Made by a program: the position numbers and the translations under genes. Source: Verrucomicrobiota bacterium (GTDB taxonomy: Bacteria; Verrucomicrobiota; Verrucomicrobiia; Chthoniobacterales; UBA10450). From it: a DNA stretch of 64,000 nt. The stretch lies in NCBI GenBank assembly GCA_003218975.1, contig QHPD01000105.1:1-64000 (forward strand), in the 5' to 3' direction. Positions 26,621 to 35,490 of this stretch are shown here, one piece after another. How positions within the stretch are numbered: position 1 is the stretch's first letter; the number at the start of each line of letters is the position of its first letter. A model generated the notes under the pieces. The model was not told the origin of the DNA. It worked only from the letters and a program-made list of their open reading frames with translations, and did not search any database.

Positions 26621-26896
26621 ATGACGTCGCTCCAAGTATTTTACGAAGGCTATGTTCAAGGCGTCGGGTTTCGCTGGACTGTGCAACATATTGCCAAAGG
26701 CTTCGATATCACCGGCTGGGTACGCAATCTGCCGGACGGACGCGTAGAACTTCAGACGGCTGGAGAGGAAGAGGAGGTGCGCGCGTTCCTCGATGCCATC
26801 TCAAAGAGCGAACTACGCGCGCATATTCGCAGGCAAATCGAAAACAAATTGGAAACCCCAGTCGCCGCGCGCGGTTTTGAAATTCACCATGACTGA
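26621..26896 (+). CDS. acyP: Acylphosphatase
   Basis: The 91-residue protein is a typical acylphosphatase: [20 protein letters not shown] carries the phosphate-binding loop with catalytic Arg, and [22 protein letters not shown] holds the catalytic Asn. It hydrolyses acyl phosphates in the cytoplasm. Its end overlaps the ABC ATPase start by 8 bp, so they form one unit. Confidence 0.93.
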   Translation: MTSLQVFYEGYVQGVGFRWTVQHIAKGFDITGWVRNLPDGRVELQTAGEEEEVRAFLDAISKSELRAHIRRQIENKLETPVAARGFEIHHD

Positions 26897-27731
26897 GCCA
26901 GCAATCGCAGTCCGAGGATTGACGAAGATTTTCCCTGTCCCTTTTCATCGGCAATCGATTACGGCAGTGCGCGATCTCGATCTCCGGGTTGAGCCTGGAG
27001 AAGTTTTCGGATTACTAGGTCCGAATGGTTCCGGCAAGAGCACCACTCTGAAAATCATTCTTGGCCTGGTTTCGCCAACGCGCGGTCGCACGGAAATTTT
27101 TGGGCGCGACAGCCGTTTGGTTGAAAGCCGGGTGGCGGTCGGCTTTCTGCCGGAGAATCCCTATTTTTACAAATATCTCACCGGCGAAGAAACGTTGCGC
27201 TTTTTCGGAAGGCTTTGCGGCTTGGGAGGCGCGCGACTAAGAGAGCGCATAAACGAACTGCTCGACCTCGTAGGTTTAACAAAGGCGCGCAAACAACGGC
27301 TGGGCACTTATTCAAAAGGAATGCTCCAGCGCATTGGACTGGCGCAGGCGTTGATTCATCATCCCAAGCTGCTGGTTTTGGATGAACCAACAGCGGGCGT
27401 TGATCCGGCAGGATCACGCGAGATTCGCGATCTGATCCGCGATCTGCGGCACCGCGGGATTACTGTGCTGCTTTCCTCGCATTTGCTCGCGCAAGCGCAG
27501 GAAATCTGCGACCGCGTTGGGATTCTCGCCGATGGCGCGCTCGTGCGCGAAGGACGCCTGGAAGAATTGATCGCGATCGAAAATCAAACTGAACTCGTTT
27601 TGGAAAACGCATCGGGCACGTTGCTGAATGAGATCGAAGGGCTCGCCGCAAGGTCCAACGCCAGAGTGATCGAGCGCCGAAAATCGACAACGACTCTCGA
27701 GCGACTGTTCCTCGAGGCAACAAAAAAATGA
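26889..27731 (+). CDS. ABC transporter ATP-binding protein
   Basis: I take the ATG at 26889 (280 residues); the ORF-track start at 26793 lies within acyP. Walker A reads GPNGSGKST, the signature region is [16 protein letters not shown] (a YSKGM variant seen in ABC-2 exporters), Walker B is [13 protein letters not shown] and the switch is SSHLLAQ. The subfamily is that of ABC-2 exporters (CcmA/NatA type). It works with the permease gene directly downstream. The substrate is unknown. Confidence 0.92.
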   Translation: MTEPAIAVRGLTKIFPVPFHRQSITAVRDLDLRVEPGEVFGLLGPNGSGKSTTLKIILGLVSPTRGRTEIFGRDSRLVESRVAVGFLPENPYFYKYLTGEETLRFFGRLCGLGGARLRERINELLDLVGLTKARKQRLGTYSKGMLQRIGLAQALIHHPKLLVLDEPTAGVDPAGSREIRDLIRDLRHRGITVLLSSHLLAQAQEICDRVGILADGALVREGRLEELIAIENQTELVLENASGTLLNEIEGLAARSNARVIERRKSTTTLERLFLEATKK

Positions 27732-27741
27732 CGAAACTCGA

Positions 27742-28689
27742 ATGTCGAATGAGATAGACAATTTAACGCTTGAACGCTTCGACGCTTCCGCGTCAGCGAG
27801 GCCAATGCAAACTCGACATCGCGCTTTCTCTTTGGCTCGTGTCCGCGCCATCACGGTCAATACCCTGACTGAGCTGACGCGCCTCAAGGTTTTTTACGTT
27901 CTGCTGGTCTTCGCGTTGCTTTTGATCGGCAGCTCGATCTTCATGGCGCAGTTCACCTTTCAACAGGAGTTTCAAATCCTGAAAGACGTCTCGCTCGGCG
28001 CGATGTCGATTTTCACCTCCCTGCTGGCAATAGTGGCAACGGCGCGGCTCATTCCGCAGGACATCGAGGATCGGACCGTTTACACAATTCTCGCCAAACC
28101 GGTGCCGCGTCTCGAGTATTTACTCGGAAAAATTGCTGGCGTGCTTTTGCTGTTGGCGATCAGTACGCTGGTAATGAGTGCCGTGTTTGTCCTGGTGCTC
28201 TACATGCGCGAGCAGGCTGTGTTGCACACGACAATCCGGCAAATGTCGGCGGCACCGCGCGAGCAACTGGACGCCGCGGTGCGCGCCGTGCGCGCCTCGG
28301 CCTTCAACATCGACATGGTACCAGGCATCACCATCATTTACCTAAAAGCGTGTCTGCTGGCTGCGCTGACGTTGTTTGTATCCACGTTCGCGACCACAAA
28401 CATTTTCACCATCGTGGTAATGGCGTTCATCTATTTCATTGGTCATTTGCAGGCGACCGCGCGCGAGTACTGGCTGCAGGCACATGCCAGCGGCTTGATC
28501 ACAAAGATCTTTCTCGCTGTCGTCGCTCTATTGTTTCCGGATTTGCAGGCGTTCAATTTGGTGGATGATATCGTTGCCGGCACTGCGATCTCGTTGGGAT
28601 TGTTCTTCAAGACCGCACTTTTGGGAATTTTCTACACCGCAATTTACACTCTTTTGGCCGCGTTCGTCTTCTACGGGAAAGAATTATGA
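27742..28689 (+). CDS. ABC-2 type transporter permease
   Basis: The protein has about six transmembrane helices and the ABC-2 signature TARLIPQDIEDRTVYTILAKPVPRLEYLLGKIAGVLLLL. It should form the membrane part of the exporter whose ATPase is upstream. The first 21 codons contain word-repeat-like DNA (AACGCTTGAACGCTTCGACGC), so the true start may be the ATG at 27805. Its stop overlaps the next gene by ATGA. Confidence 0.85.
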   Translation: MSNEIDNLTLERFDASASARPMQTRHRAFSLARVRAITVNTLTELTRLKVFYVLLVFALLLIGSSIFMAQFTFQQEFQILKDVSLGAMSIFTSLLAIVATARLIPQDIEDRTVYTILAKPVPRLEYLLGKIAGVLLLLAISTLVMSAVFVLVLYMREQAVLHTTIRQMSAAPREQLDAAVRAVRASAFNIDMVPGITIIYLKACLLAALTLFVSTFATTNIFTIVVMAFIYFIGHLQATAREYWLQAHASGLITKIFLAVVALLFPDLQAFNLVDDIVAGTAISLGLFFKTALLGIFYTAIYTLLAAFVFYGKEL

Positions 28690-29438
28690 TCCGCGCCATT
28701 CTCGTGGTCGTGATCCTGATCGTGCTCGGAGCCCTTAAAGTGCCAATTGAACGCGACCTCGCAGCGCTCCACAGGAAGGAACATTTCCGGGGCGTGGAAT
28801 TTAATCTCGATCTTCGCGAAAAACTTGGCCAACTCGGTTTCGTCGCGGCTTTGAGCGGATTTCGGGCAATCGTCGCCGATGGACTTTTCATTCAGGCGCA
28901 TGTGGCCTGGGAGCGGACAGAATGGGGGCGTGTGCTGTTGCTGTTCCGGCAAGTCACCACGCTTCAGCCGCGCGTGATCTTGTTTTGGGACATGGCGGCA
29001 TGGCACATGGCTTGGAACGCCGCGGTGGCCGCGATGAATGATAAAAGCCAGCCACGCCTCGCGCTGCGGGTGAAGGCTCAGCGCGAATATTTTGCCTTGG
29101 GCAAAGATTTCCTCGAACGCGGGATAAAAAATAATCCGGATCGCCTGCAGCTTTACGAGGCGCTGGCCCGCCTTTACAAAGAGAAATACAAAGATCATGA
29201 GCACGCCGCAGAATTTTACGCCAAGGCAGCGACTTTCCCGGACGCGCCCAGCTACGAGCAGCGTTTTTCCGCGTACGAGCGTTCCTATTGCGAGGGACGC
29301 GAACGCGAAGCTTATGAGCAGCTGCGTCAGCTTTACGACGAAGGAGTGAAAGAGCGGTTACCGACTTTGATTACTCGGCTGAAATTTCTCGAGAACAAAC
29401 TTGGAATTCCGCAGGATCAGCGAATCCCCGACAAATAA
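28686..29438 (+). CDS. Membrane-anchored TPR-like protein linked to ABC-2 exporter
   Basis: An N-terminal hydrophobic helix (IRAILVVVILIVLGALKV) is followed by about 220 mostly helical residues with TPR-like pairs, for example LQLYEALARLYKEKYKDHEHAAEFYAKAA and AYEQLRQLYDEGVKERLPTLI. The motif WDMAAWHMAWNA is notable. I do not know the family. The 4-bp overlap with the permease gene suggests a role in the same transporter system. Confidence 0.7.
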   Translation: MIRAILVVVILIVLGALKVPIERDLAALHRKEHFRGVEFNLDLREKLGQLGFVAALSGFRAIVADGLFIQAHVAWERTEWGRVLLLFRQVTTLQPRVILFWDMAAWHMAWNAAVAAMNDKSQPRLALRVKAQREYFALGKDFLERGIKNNPDRLQLYEALARLYKEKYKDHEHAAEFYAKAATFPDAPSYEQRFSAYERSYCEGREREAYEQLRQLYDEGVKERLPTLITRLKFLENKLGIPQDQRIPDK

Positions 29439-29451
29439 GGTGACATCGCCA

Positions 29452-29496
29452 AATCGTTGAAGCGTTGAAGCGTTTGCGTTGTAACGTTGTAAGCGT
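29452..29496. repeat. Intergenic word repeat (CGTTGAAGCG type)
   Basis: AATCGTTGAAGCGTTGAAGCG followed by GTTGTAACGTTGTAAGCG makes two nearly tandem word pairs between the TPR-like gene and the phosphoesterase gene. Related words occur at 18.78 kb (AAGCGTTGAAC) and 27.76 kb. Confidence 0.5.
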
Positions 29497-29502
29497 CGCG
29501 TC

Positions 29503-30228
29503 ATGCGTTTTGCAATTTTTAGTGACGTTCACGCCAACCTCGAGGCGCTCGAAGCGGTTTTGGCCGATGCGCGCGAGCGCAATTGCACGCATTTTGTCTG
29601 CCTTGGCGATGTGGTCGGCTACAATGCGAACCCGCACGAGTGTGTGGAACGGGTTCGCGAACTGGATTGCCCGATCGTGAAAGGCAATCACGACGAGCAG
29701 GCGACGCTCGTCGAGTCCTCCAGTGATTTCAACCCGGTGGCGGAACGCGCCATCCAATGGACGCGCGACCACCTTGCCGAAGAAGACCGTCAATGGTTGC
29801 AGGACTTGCCGTTGCAAAAACAGGTGCGCGATTTTACCATCGTCCACGCAACGCTCGATACTCCATCGCAATGGGGCTACGTGTTTAATAATCTCGATGC
29901 CGCCGCCAGCTTTGCCTACCAGTATACCGGCGTTTGTTTTTTTGGGCACACTCATGTGCCAATGGTTTTTATTCGCGACGATGGCGACATCAAACGCGAG
30001 CGCATGGAGTATGTGCGAATTAAGCCAAACACGAAATATTTCATCAACACGGGTAGCGTCGGCCAACCGCGCGACGGAAACTGGCGCGCGGGCTATTGCA
30101 TTTACGACATTGAAAAGAACCTCATCCAGCAGTTGCGCATCAAATACGACTTGGAGACGGCGCAAAAAAAAATCATTAAAGCTGGTCTGCCGCGATTGCT
30201 CGCCGAGCGGCTTGCCATTGGAAGATAA
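29503..30228 (+). CDS. Calcineurin-like metallophosphoesterase
   Basis: The 241-residue protein has the full metallophosphoesterase signature: FSDVHANLEALEAVL (D-x-H), CLGDVVGYNANP (GD), VKGNHDEQ (GNHD) and FFGHTHVPM (GHTH). It resembles the YfcE/MJ0936 group of small phosphodiesterases. Substrate unknown. It precedes the GT9 gene by about 35 bp on the same strand. Confidence 0.9.
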   Translation: MRFAIFSDVHANLEALEAVLADARERNCTHFVCLGDVVGYNANPHECVERVRELDCPIVKGNHDEQATLVESSSDFNPVAERAIQWTRDHLAEEDRQWLQDLPLQKQVRDFTIVHATLDTPSQWGYVFNNLDAAASFAYQYTGVCFFGHTHVPMVFIRDDGDIKRERMEYVRIKPNTKYFINTGSVGQPRDGNWRAGYCIYDIEKNLIQQLRIKYDLETAQKKIIKAGLPRLLAERLAIGR

Positions 30229-30264
30229 GGTCGCTTCAACACTTCCCTGGCCGCCGAAGCCTTG

Positions 30265-31278
30265 ATGAAGGAGGCACCCGTCACTCTGAATCCGAAATCC
30301 ATCTTAATCATCAAGCCAAGCTCGCTCGGAGACATCGTCCACACCATTCCGGCAGTGGCACTGGTTCGCGACGCGTATCCCAATGCTGAGATTACCTGGG
30401 TGATTAACTCCGAGTTTGTGTCGCTCCTGCGGGGCAATTCGGACGTGAATCACGTTTACATTTTTCCGCGAGGCGAATTTCGCGGCCTCGGCGCAACGAA
30501 GAGCCTGATGCCGTGGTTAAAACAGACGCTGACTCTGCGGCCCGATCTTGCGCTGGATTTTCAGGGCCTGCTGCGCAGCGCGCTCATCGCCAAAATCTCG
30601 CGCGCAGCACAGTTTTACGGAATGAGCGATGCCCGCGAAGGCTCGCGCTGGCTTTACGATCGCGTCGCCAAGGTGGATCGCCGCGCGCATGCCGTCGAAC
30701 GTTACATCAAGCTGGCCGAATTAGCCGGCGCCGCTGTCGGGGAATCCCTCCGTTGTCCCATTCCGACAGGAGACCCGCTTCCGCGGTTCGACCCATATCC
30801 GCCGTTCATTCTTCTTCATCCCTTTGCGCGCGGCGCGGGTAAATCGCTCTCCACGGCCGTAATCGAGGAATTCTGCCATGCCTTTGCGCCTACGCGCGTA
30901 GTGGTGGTGGGGCAATCGCGTCGCGGGATCGACGGCGCGCCGGAAAATTGCATTGATTTGACCAACCAAACTTCACTCTTGCAATTGATCTGGCTCATTC
31001 GGGCCGCGCACTTCATCGTGAGCGTGGACAGCGGCCCGATGCACATCGCCGCGGCGCTCACGGATCGCCTGTTGTCCATCCATACCTGGACCGATCCGCG
31101 CCGGGTCGGTCCTTACAACCCGAATGCGTGGGTCTGGAAAAACGGTCAACTCTGCCGCGTCAACAAACTCGCCACCACCAAAATTCGAGCGCGGGGGCGC
31201 CGGTTCAGGTGCAAGGACGTTCCCGCCCTGGCCGAAATGATCCGGCCACTCGTCCCACTGGACTCAATGTTCGCTTAG
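30265..31278 (+). CDS. Glycosyltransferase family 9 (heptosyltransferase-like)
   Basis: The 337-residue protein starts with ILIIKPSSLGDIVHTIPAVALVRDAYPNAEITWVIN, the ADP-heptose:LPS heptosyltransferase signature, and has the nucleotide-sugar motif SVDSGPMHIAAAL near residue 255. It should add a sugar to the LPS core at the inner face of the inner membrane. Which linkage cannot be told. The ATG at 30265 is chosen over a preceding in-frame TTG. Confidence 0.88.
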   Translation: MKEAPVTLNPKSILIIKPSSLGDIVHTIPAVALVRDAYPNAEITWVINSEFVSLLRGNSDVNHVYIFPRGEFRGLGATKSLMPWLKQTLTLRPDLALDFQGLLRSALIAKISRAAQFYGMSDAREGSRWLYDRVAKVDRRAHAVERYIKLAELAGAAVGESLRCPIPTGDPLPRFDPYPPFILLHPFARGAGKSLSTAVIEEFCHAFAPTRVVVVGQSRRGIDGAPENCIDLTNQTSLLQLIWLIRAAHFIVSVDSGPMHIAAALTDRLLSIHTWTDPRRVGPYNPNAWVWKNGQLCRVNKLATTKIRARGRRFRCKDVPALAEMIRPLVPLDSMFA

Positions 31279-31379
31279 CTCACGCGAGCTCTTCAATTTG
31301 CCGCCGAGCGGCGCGCATTGCCTTATAAGGCATATCGCCCTACAAATGATTAAAAGCGACTGGATAATGTCACCCCGCC

Positions 31380-32786
31380 GTGAATAAGTGCTTCGCTGAC
31401 TTTCGCGCGATTACGATCGCGCAGCATTTACTCGGATTGGCGGCGGGAGCGATCTTCTTAGTCGCCTGGCAGCGAATTCACAGCTTCATGTGAGCGCCGC
31501 GCTTGCCGCAACCGCTTTACGCGTTCATCGGACTTATGGCGGCAGCGATTTATCTTACCGGGGAGGAGCCGATCCGATTCGAAACAGACGTAAGACCAGA
31601 AAGCATCGTTTCCTTTTTGATCATCCTTAACATATTTCTGATTCTGGAATTTTCATATCGCTGCTATCTGCGCAGCCCGCGCGTGATCCCAGTCATCCTC
31701 GGCCCCTGCGCTGTGATCAGTTCCATTATTACGACTCTCGCGAAGCCTAGTCTCGCGATTGCTGCAGCTGGTGCTCTTACTCCTGTCGCCGCTTCGCTAT
31801 TTCACCCGTCCTCGCGAAGAAACAAAATCGCGCTGCTTCTGGGATCGCTAGTGGTTGCATCGCTCTTGATTTTGCCAGCACAAGTGCCCGCACGGCGTGA
31901 TCCGGCAAACGTAGCATTTTTGCCCACCCAGTTGTTTGTGATCCATGCTTGATTTGATTCGAGACCAAATTGCGAATGACCTGAGTGACGCAGCCGCGAC
32001 GAAATATCCCAGGGAGCTTCTTAGCAAAGTCCACCAGATACTCGTCGTCGAAATCAACAAAGCTGCCACATTCAAAACCTGCCCAATTCTAGGCTTTAAC
32101 CCAGATTATCTGATGTATGAACCGACTTCCGCCGATGCTCAAATGCGCGCGGAATTCGACGGCCGAGTTGACGATCTTTGTGCCTTCTACCGTTATTATC
32201 ATAAGCGGGCGTGGACGAAAACAGCCCGATCGAATGGCGGGGAAAATTGCTCGCGAAATGCTGGCTTTCTATGGGCCTTATTGCCCTGCGTACTATCGTT
32301 GGAAGACGCGGCACCTCTCAAGAGAGTACAGCCAAAGTCTAATTGCGATCCAGGCGGCTGATCTTCGCCGCCAATGGGCCCGGTATAAACCACTCGAGAA
32401 CCTGATTCACAGGACAACTGAACTCGCACAAAACGGACTTGGCGTTCCAGTACCTCGTTTTCTCTAACCTTGTCAGTTGTTTCTGGCACGCACTTACTCG
32501 CTGGCTATTGGCATATCCGCAGCAGCGATCGTAGTTATCCTATTTCCATCGGCGGCTAAGGTATCGGTTGGGTGCCTTCGCGACCGTAGTTGCATTTCTT
32601 TGCTGGTATAATTTTGCTGCCTGTCTCGAGGTTGCCATTATCCACACTCTGGACAACCGTCGCTACGACACCATCCAACTAATCTTTACTCTTCTGGCGC
32701 AATTTACTGCGTTCGTACTGATCGGCCAATGCGCGTTCGAAATTGGGAGATCCGTTTTGAAAACGAGCCGAGCGGAAAGTGGGTAA
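31380..32786 (+). pseudogene. Decayed polytopic membrane protein
   Basis: Fragments in three plus-strand frames join into one gene of about 460 codons. GTG at 31380 opens a membrane helix and ends at an in-frame TGA (31491). The same frame continues (YLTGEEPIRFETDVRPES..., several helices). An extra T near 31937 shifts FVIHA to DLIRDQIANDL; an extra A near 32220 shifts HKRAWTK to QPDRMAGKIAREMLAFYGPYCPAYYRW; further breaks precede the last fragment (YNFAACLEVAIIHTLDNRRYDTIQL). Function unknown; the layout with a soluble middle domain is that of large envelope membrane proteins. Confidence 0.7.
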
Positions 32787-32975
32787 TCACGCTTGCCAAC
32801 CCCGGCCGTGCTTGGATCGCCTGTTAAAGCCAGGAGCACTTATTGTTCCTTGCCTGCTAGAGAATTGATTAGCACTGTCAGTTCGCGACACGCATTTTTT
32901 GCTCGGCAATATGCGCAGATCCAGTATGACGAACCAACTATCGATCTTGTACGACGCTTCCACCGTGTTACGCGT

Positions 32976-33686
32976 TTACACCTTTTGCTGAAGAATAAAC
33001 TCGGCCAGTGGCAAATCTCGTGGATAGGTAATTTTGAAATTGAAGTCGTCATTGAGAACAAGTGCGACCTCGCGGCCGAGTCGTTCAACTGCGGAAACTT
33101 CGTCAGTCACTGAAACATTGTCCGCATAAATGGCGCGATAAGCCTCTTCGATTAGCGCGCGCTCGAAAATCTGCGGCGTCTGCATAGCGTAAAGTTGATG
33201 TCGATCCACTGAGCCGGTGACCAGAAGAACTTGTCCTGAGCGCGAGTCGAATTGATTGGCGTCTGCGCGTTTTAATGTGTCGTTGATCGGCTCGGCCAGG
33301 GTCGCCGCGCCGTGGGCGCGACACTGCTCGAAGACGCGCTCGATCCGCTCCGGAGTAATCAGAGGACGCGCGGCATCATGCACAGCAACATATTTTGCGT
33401 CGGCGCTCAGGCGCGCCAGACCAGCGCGCACGGAATCTTGCCGATGTTCGCCGCCAATAACGATGGATCGGACCTTCTTAAAGCTTCGATCACGCGCAAT
33501 CTTTCCGATTTCGGCATGTCGATCTACGCAGGCGACGACGACGATTTCGCTGACAGAACCGGCCTCCTCGAACGCGCAGATGGTATGCGCGATCACCGGC
33601 GCGCCGGCGATATTTGCAAACAATTTGTTAAACCCCATGCGCCGACTGCTGCCTGCGGCGACGATGATGGCCGTTAGCATTAGCAA
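32976..33686 (-). CDS. ispD: 2-C-methyl-D-erythritol 4-phosphate cytidylyltransferase
   Basis: The 236-residue protein has the CTP-binding start AIIVAAGSSRRMGFNKLFANIAG, the VAVHDAARPLITPE motif, and the C-terminal SVTDEVSAVERLGREVALVLND and NFKITYPRDL. IspD performs the third step of the MEP isoprenoid pathway. ispF, often adjacent, is not seen. yqeY lies upstream across a long inverted repeat. Confidence 0.94.
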   Translation of the reverse strand: MLMLTAIIVAAGSSRRMGFNKLFANIAGAPVIAHTICAFEEAGSVSEIVVVACVDRHAEIGKIARDRSFKKVRSIVIGGEHRQDSVRAGLARLSADAKYVAVHDAARPLITPERIERVFEQCRAHGAATLAEPINDTLKRADANQFDSRSGQVLLVTGSVDRHQLYAMQTPQIFERALIEEAYRAIYADNVSVTDEVSAVERLGREVALVLNDDFNFKITYPRDLPLAEFILQQKV

Positions 33687-33691
33687 AAAAG

Positions 33692-33785
33692 GAAACGCCC
33701 AACGCCCAACGTCGAACGCCCAATCTCAAATTCAGAAACCAACAATTCGGCGTTGGATGTTGGGCGTTGAGCGTTCGGTGTTTTC
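33692..33785. repeat. Long imperfect inverted repeat of AACGCCC words
   Basis: The left arm GAAACGCCCAACGCCCAACG... (33692-33720) is close to the reverse complement of the right arm ...TTGGGCGTTGAGCGTTCGG (33749-33785). Both arms are made of CCCAACG-type words, with an AT-rich loop between. It lies between the yqeY stop and the ispD start and could fold into a strong RNA hairpin that ends yqeY transcription or uncouples the two genes. Confidence 0.7.
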
Positions 33786-33786
33786 T

Positions 33787-34239
33787 TCACTGCAGCTGCT
33801 TCTGCACTTCCGCGCTCAGCGTCTTGCCGTCCACGCGACCGGCCACTTTCGCCTGCAACGCCTTCATCACCGCGCTCATCTGTGTTTTTGATGTGGCGCC
33901 GACCTCGGCAATCGTCTCCCGTACAACTTTTACCAACTCATCGCTGCTCATTGCTTGCGGCAAATATGCATTCAAGACCCCCAATTCCTCTTTCTCTTTG
34001 CTGGCCAGTTCGGCGCGCCCGCCTTTTTCGAAACTCTCGATCGAATCCTGCCGTTGCTTGACCTGCTTACGAATCACGTGTGCAGCCTCGGCATCGCTCA
34101 GTTCGGCTTCCGTTCCTGATTTTGCAATCGCAGCATATTTCAAAGCTGATTTGAGCATACGCAAAACGCCAAGCTTCGTGCTGTCCCTGGCACGCATGGC
34201 CTTCTTCAAATCCGAATCCAAACGCTCTTCCAATGTCAT
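33787..34239 (-). CDS. yqeY: GatB/YqeY domain protein
   Basis: The 150-residue protein matches YqeY: TLEERLDSDLKKAMRARDSTKLGVLRMLKSALK at the start, VKQRQDSIESFEKGGRAELASKEKEEL in the middle and TSKTQMSAVMKALQAKVAGRVDGKTLSAEVQKQL at the end. This family equals the tail domain of GatB and is thought to bind tRNA; its cell role is not settled. I start at the ATG at 34239, trimming 10 residues from the ORF track. Confidence 0.92.
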   Translation of the reverse strand: MTLEERLDSDLKKAMRARDSTKLGVLRMLKSALKYAAIAKSGTEAELSDAEAAHVIRKQVKQRQDSIESFEKGGRAELASKEKEELGVLNAYLPQAMSSDELVKVVRETIAEVGATSKTQMSAVMKALQAKVAGRVDGKTLSAEVQKQLQ

Positions 34240-34315
34240 TGGCGCAAAGCCTACGTTACCGCTGCGCACTTGTCGATTGCGCGGCAGCCAGCCATGACGG
34301 CGACTTTTTTCTTGC

Positions 34316-35479
34316 CTAACGAATTGCCAGCAGGCGAGCTTTAACTCTATCGCGTTCCGGCTCTACGATCTGAGTAGATCGCGCCGCCGGAATTTCCAGC
34401 CATCCCGCTTCATCAAAGAACCACGAGCGCCGTTCCAGTTTAACAAAAATGGGGTGTACAGCTAAAAAACGGGAGATGGGAATTGTGAGCTGGCCTATGA
34501 AAGCGTTGCCACGATATTGTGCTACGGCGCCCTGATCCAAGGAGGCCGAGTCCACCATTTTAACACGCGAGGAGCGGGCAGGCAGTCGCATAGTTGCGCA
34601 ACGCAACGCGCCAGCTTCGTCGCGCCCCAAAACGGAAAGTATCGGTTCGGACATGCGCATTGCTTTTGGGGAAAGGCGCACCTCTATACGGAGCGAATGA
34701 GGCAGCCTGGAAACTGAACCAATTGAGCCATCAGCGACGGTTTTATCGCGTGTACCGAGCTTCACCAAACGTTCGGGCCGACCCGCGTATCCGAGAAATC
34801 GCTTCCTTGATAATTTGAGCTGCGTTTTGTGGCAACGAATCGCCCGAAGCTTGGTCGCTGTTTCGATTGGGGATTGCCGGATCGTTTCCGCACGATCAAA
34901 AAACGCGGCGCTCCTACCGTGCACAGTATAACTCCAGATGGCCATCCGTCCGGTCGTAGTTGGATCCGGAAAATAGTCGCTCAAGACAAGCCGAAGCATT
35001 ACCCCGAGCGCGCTATGGTCGGGATGCGTATCAGAAATCGACGGGACGAGAAAATCCGTGGGCGGCCAGTCCGCAATGATGGCCGTAAAGCGCTCAAGCG
35101 CAGATCGACAATCGCACATCAACAAGGCGGTCAATTTCTGATCGGGCAGAGCCATAAAACGCGCGGCTGACACATTCACGCCGAGAACGCGCAATGCCGC
35201 GAGCGCTTCTGTGCGTCGCAATCGTCCCCAGCGCTTGCGATCGGTTGCGTCCAGGCGCCACTTGCGTTCGAGCACCCGCTGCGGCCAGGGATTATCGTCG
35301 CCGTCTGTAGCATAAACGACACGAATCGCTGCACCTGCGCGAACTGCTCGTTGTAAAAGGATGCTGCACGCGAGCGATTCATCGTCAGGATGCGGCGCGA
35401 ACACTATTAAGCGAGAACTTGAACGAAAAGCTGGAACAAGCACGGGTAAGTCTTCTAGCAGAAGCCAAGCTAAACGCAA
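34316..35479 (-). CDS. PIG-L family deacetylase
   Basis: The N-terminal 200 residues carry the LmbE/PIG-L zinc motif FAPHPDDESLACSILL (about residues 27-42) and ISDTHPDHSALG (the later HPDH ligand). These enzymes remove acetyl groups from GlcNAc-containing substrates. A C-terminal extension of about 180 residues is of unknown fold. It follows the GT-C glycosyltransferase gene on the same strand (gap 11 bp), so a role in a surface glycan or glycolipid is likely. Confidence 0.85.
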   Translation of the reverse strand: MRLAWLLLEDLPVLVPAFRSSSRLIVFAPHPDDESLACSILLQRAVRAGAAIRVVYATDGDDNPWPQRVLERKWRLDATDRKRWGRLRRTEALAALRVLGVNVSAARFMALPDQKLTALLMCDCRSALERFTAIIADWPPTDFLVPSISDTHPDHSALGVMLRLVLSDYFPDPTTTGRMAIWSYTVHGRSAAFFDRAETIRQSPIETATKLRAIRCHKTQLKLSRKRFLGYAGRPERLVKLGTRDKTVADGSIGSVSRLPHSLRIEVRLSPKAMRMSEPILSVLGRDEAGALRCATMRLPARSSRVKMVDSASLDQGAVAQYRGNAFIGQLTIPISRFLAVHPIFVKLERRSWFFDEAGWLEIPAARSTQIVEPERDRVKARLLAIR

Positions 35480-35490
35480 TGCCAGAACTC

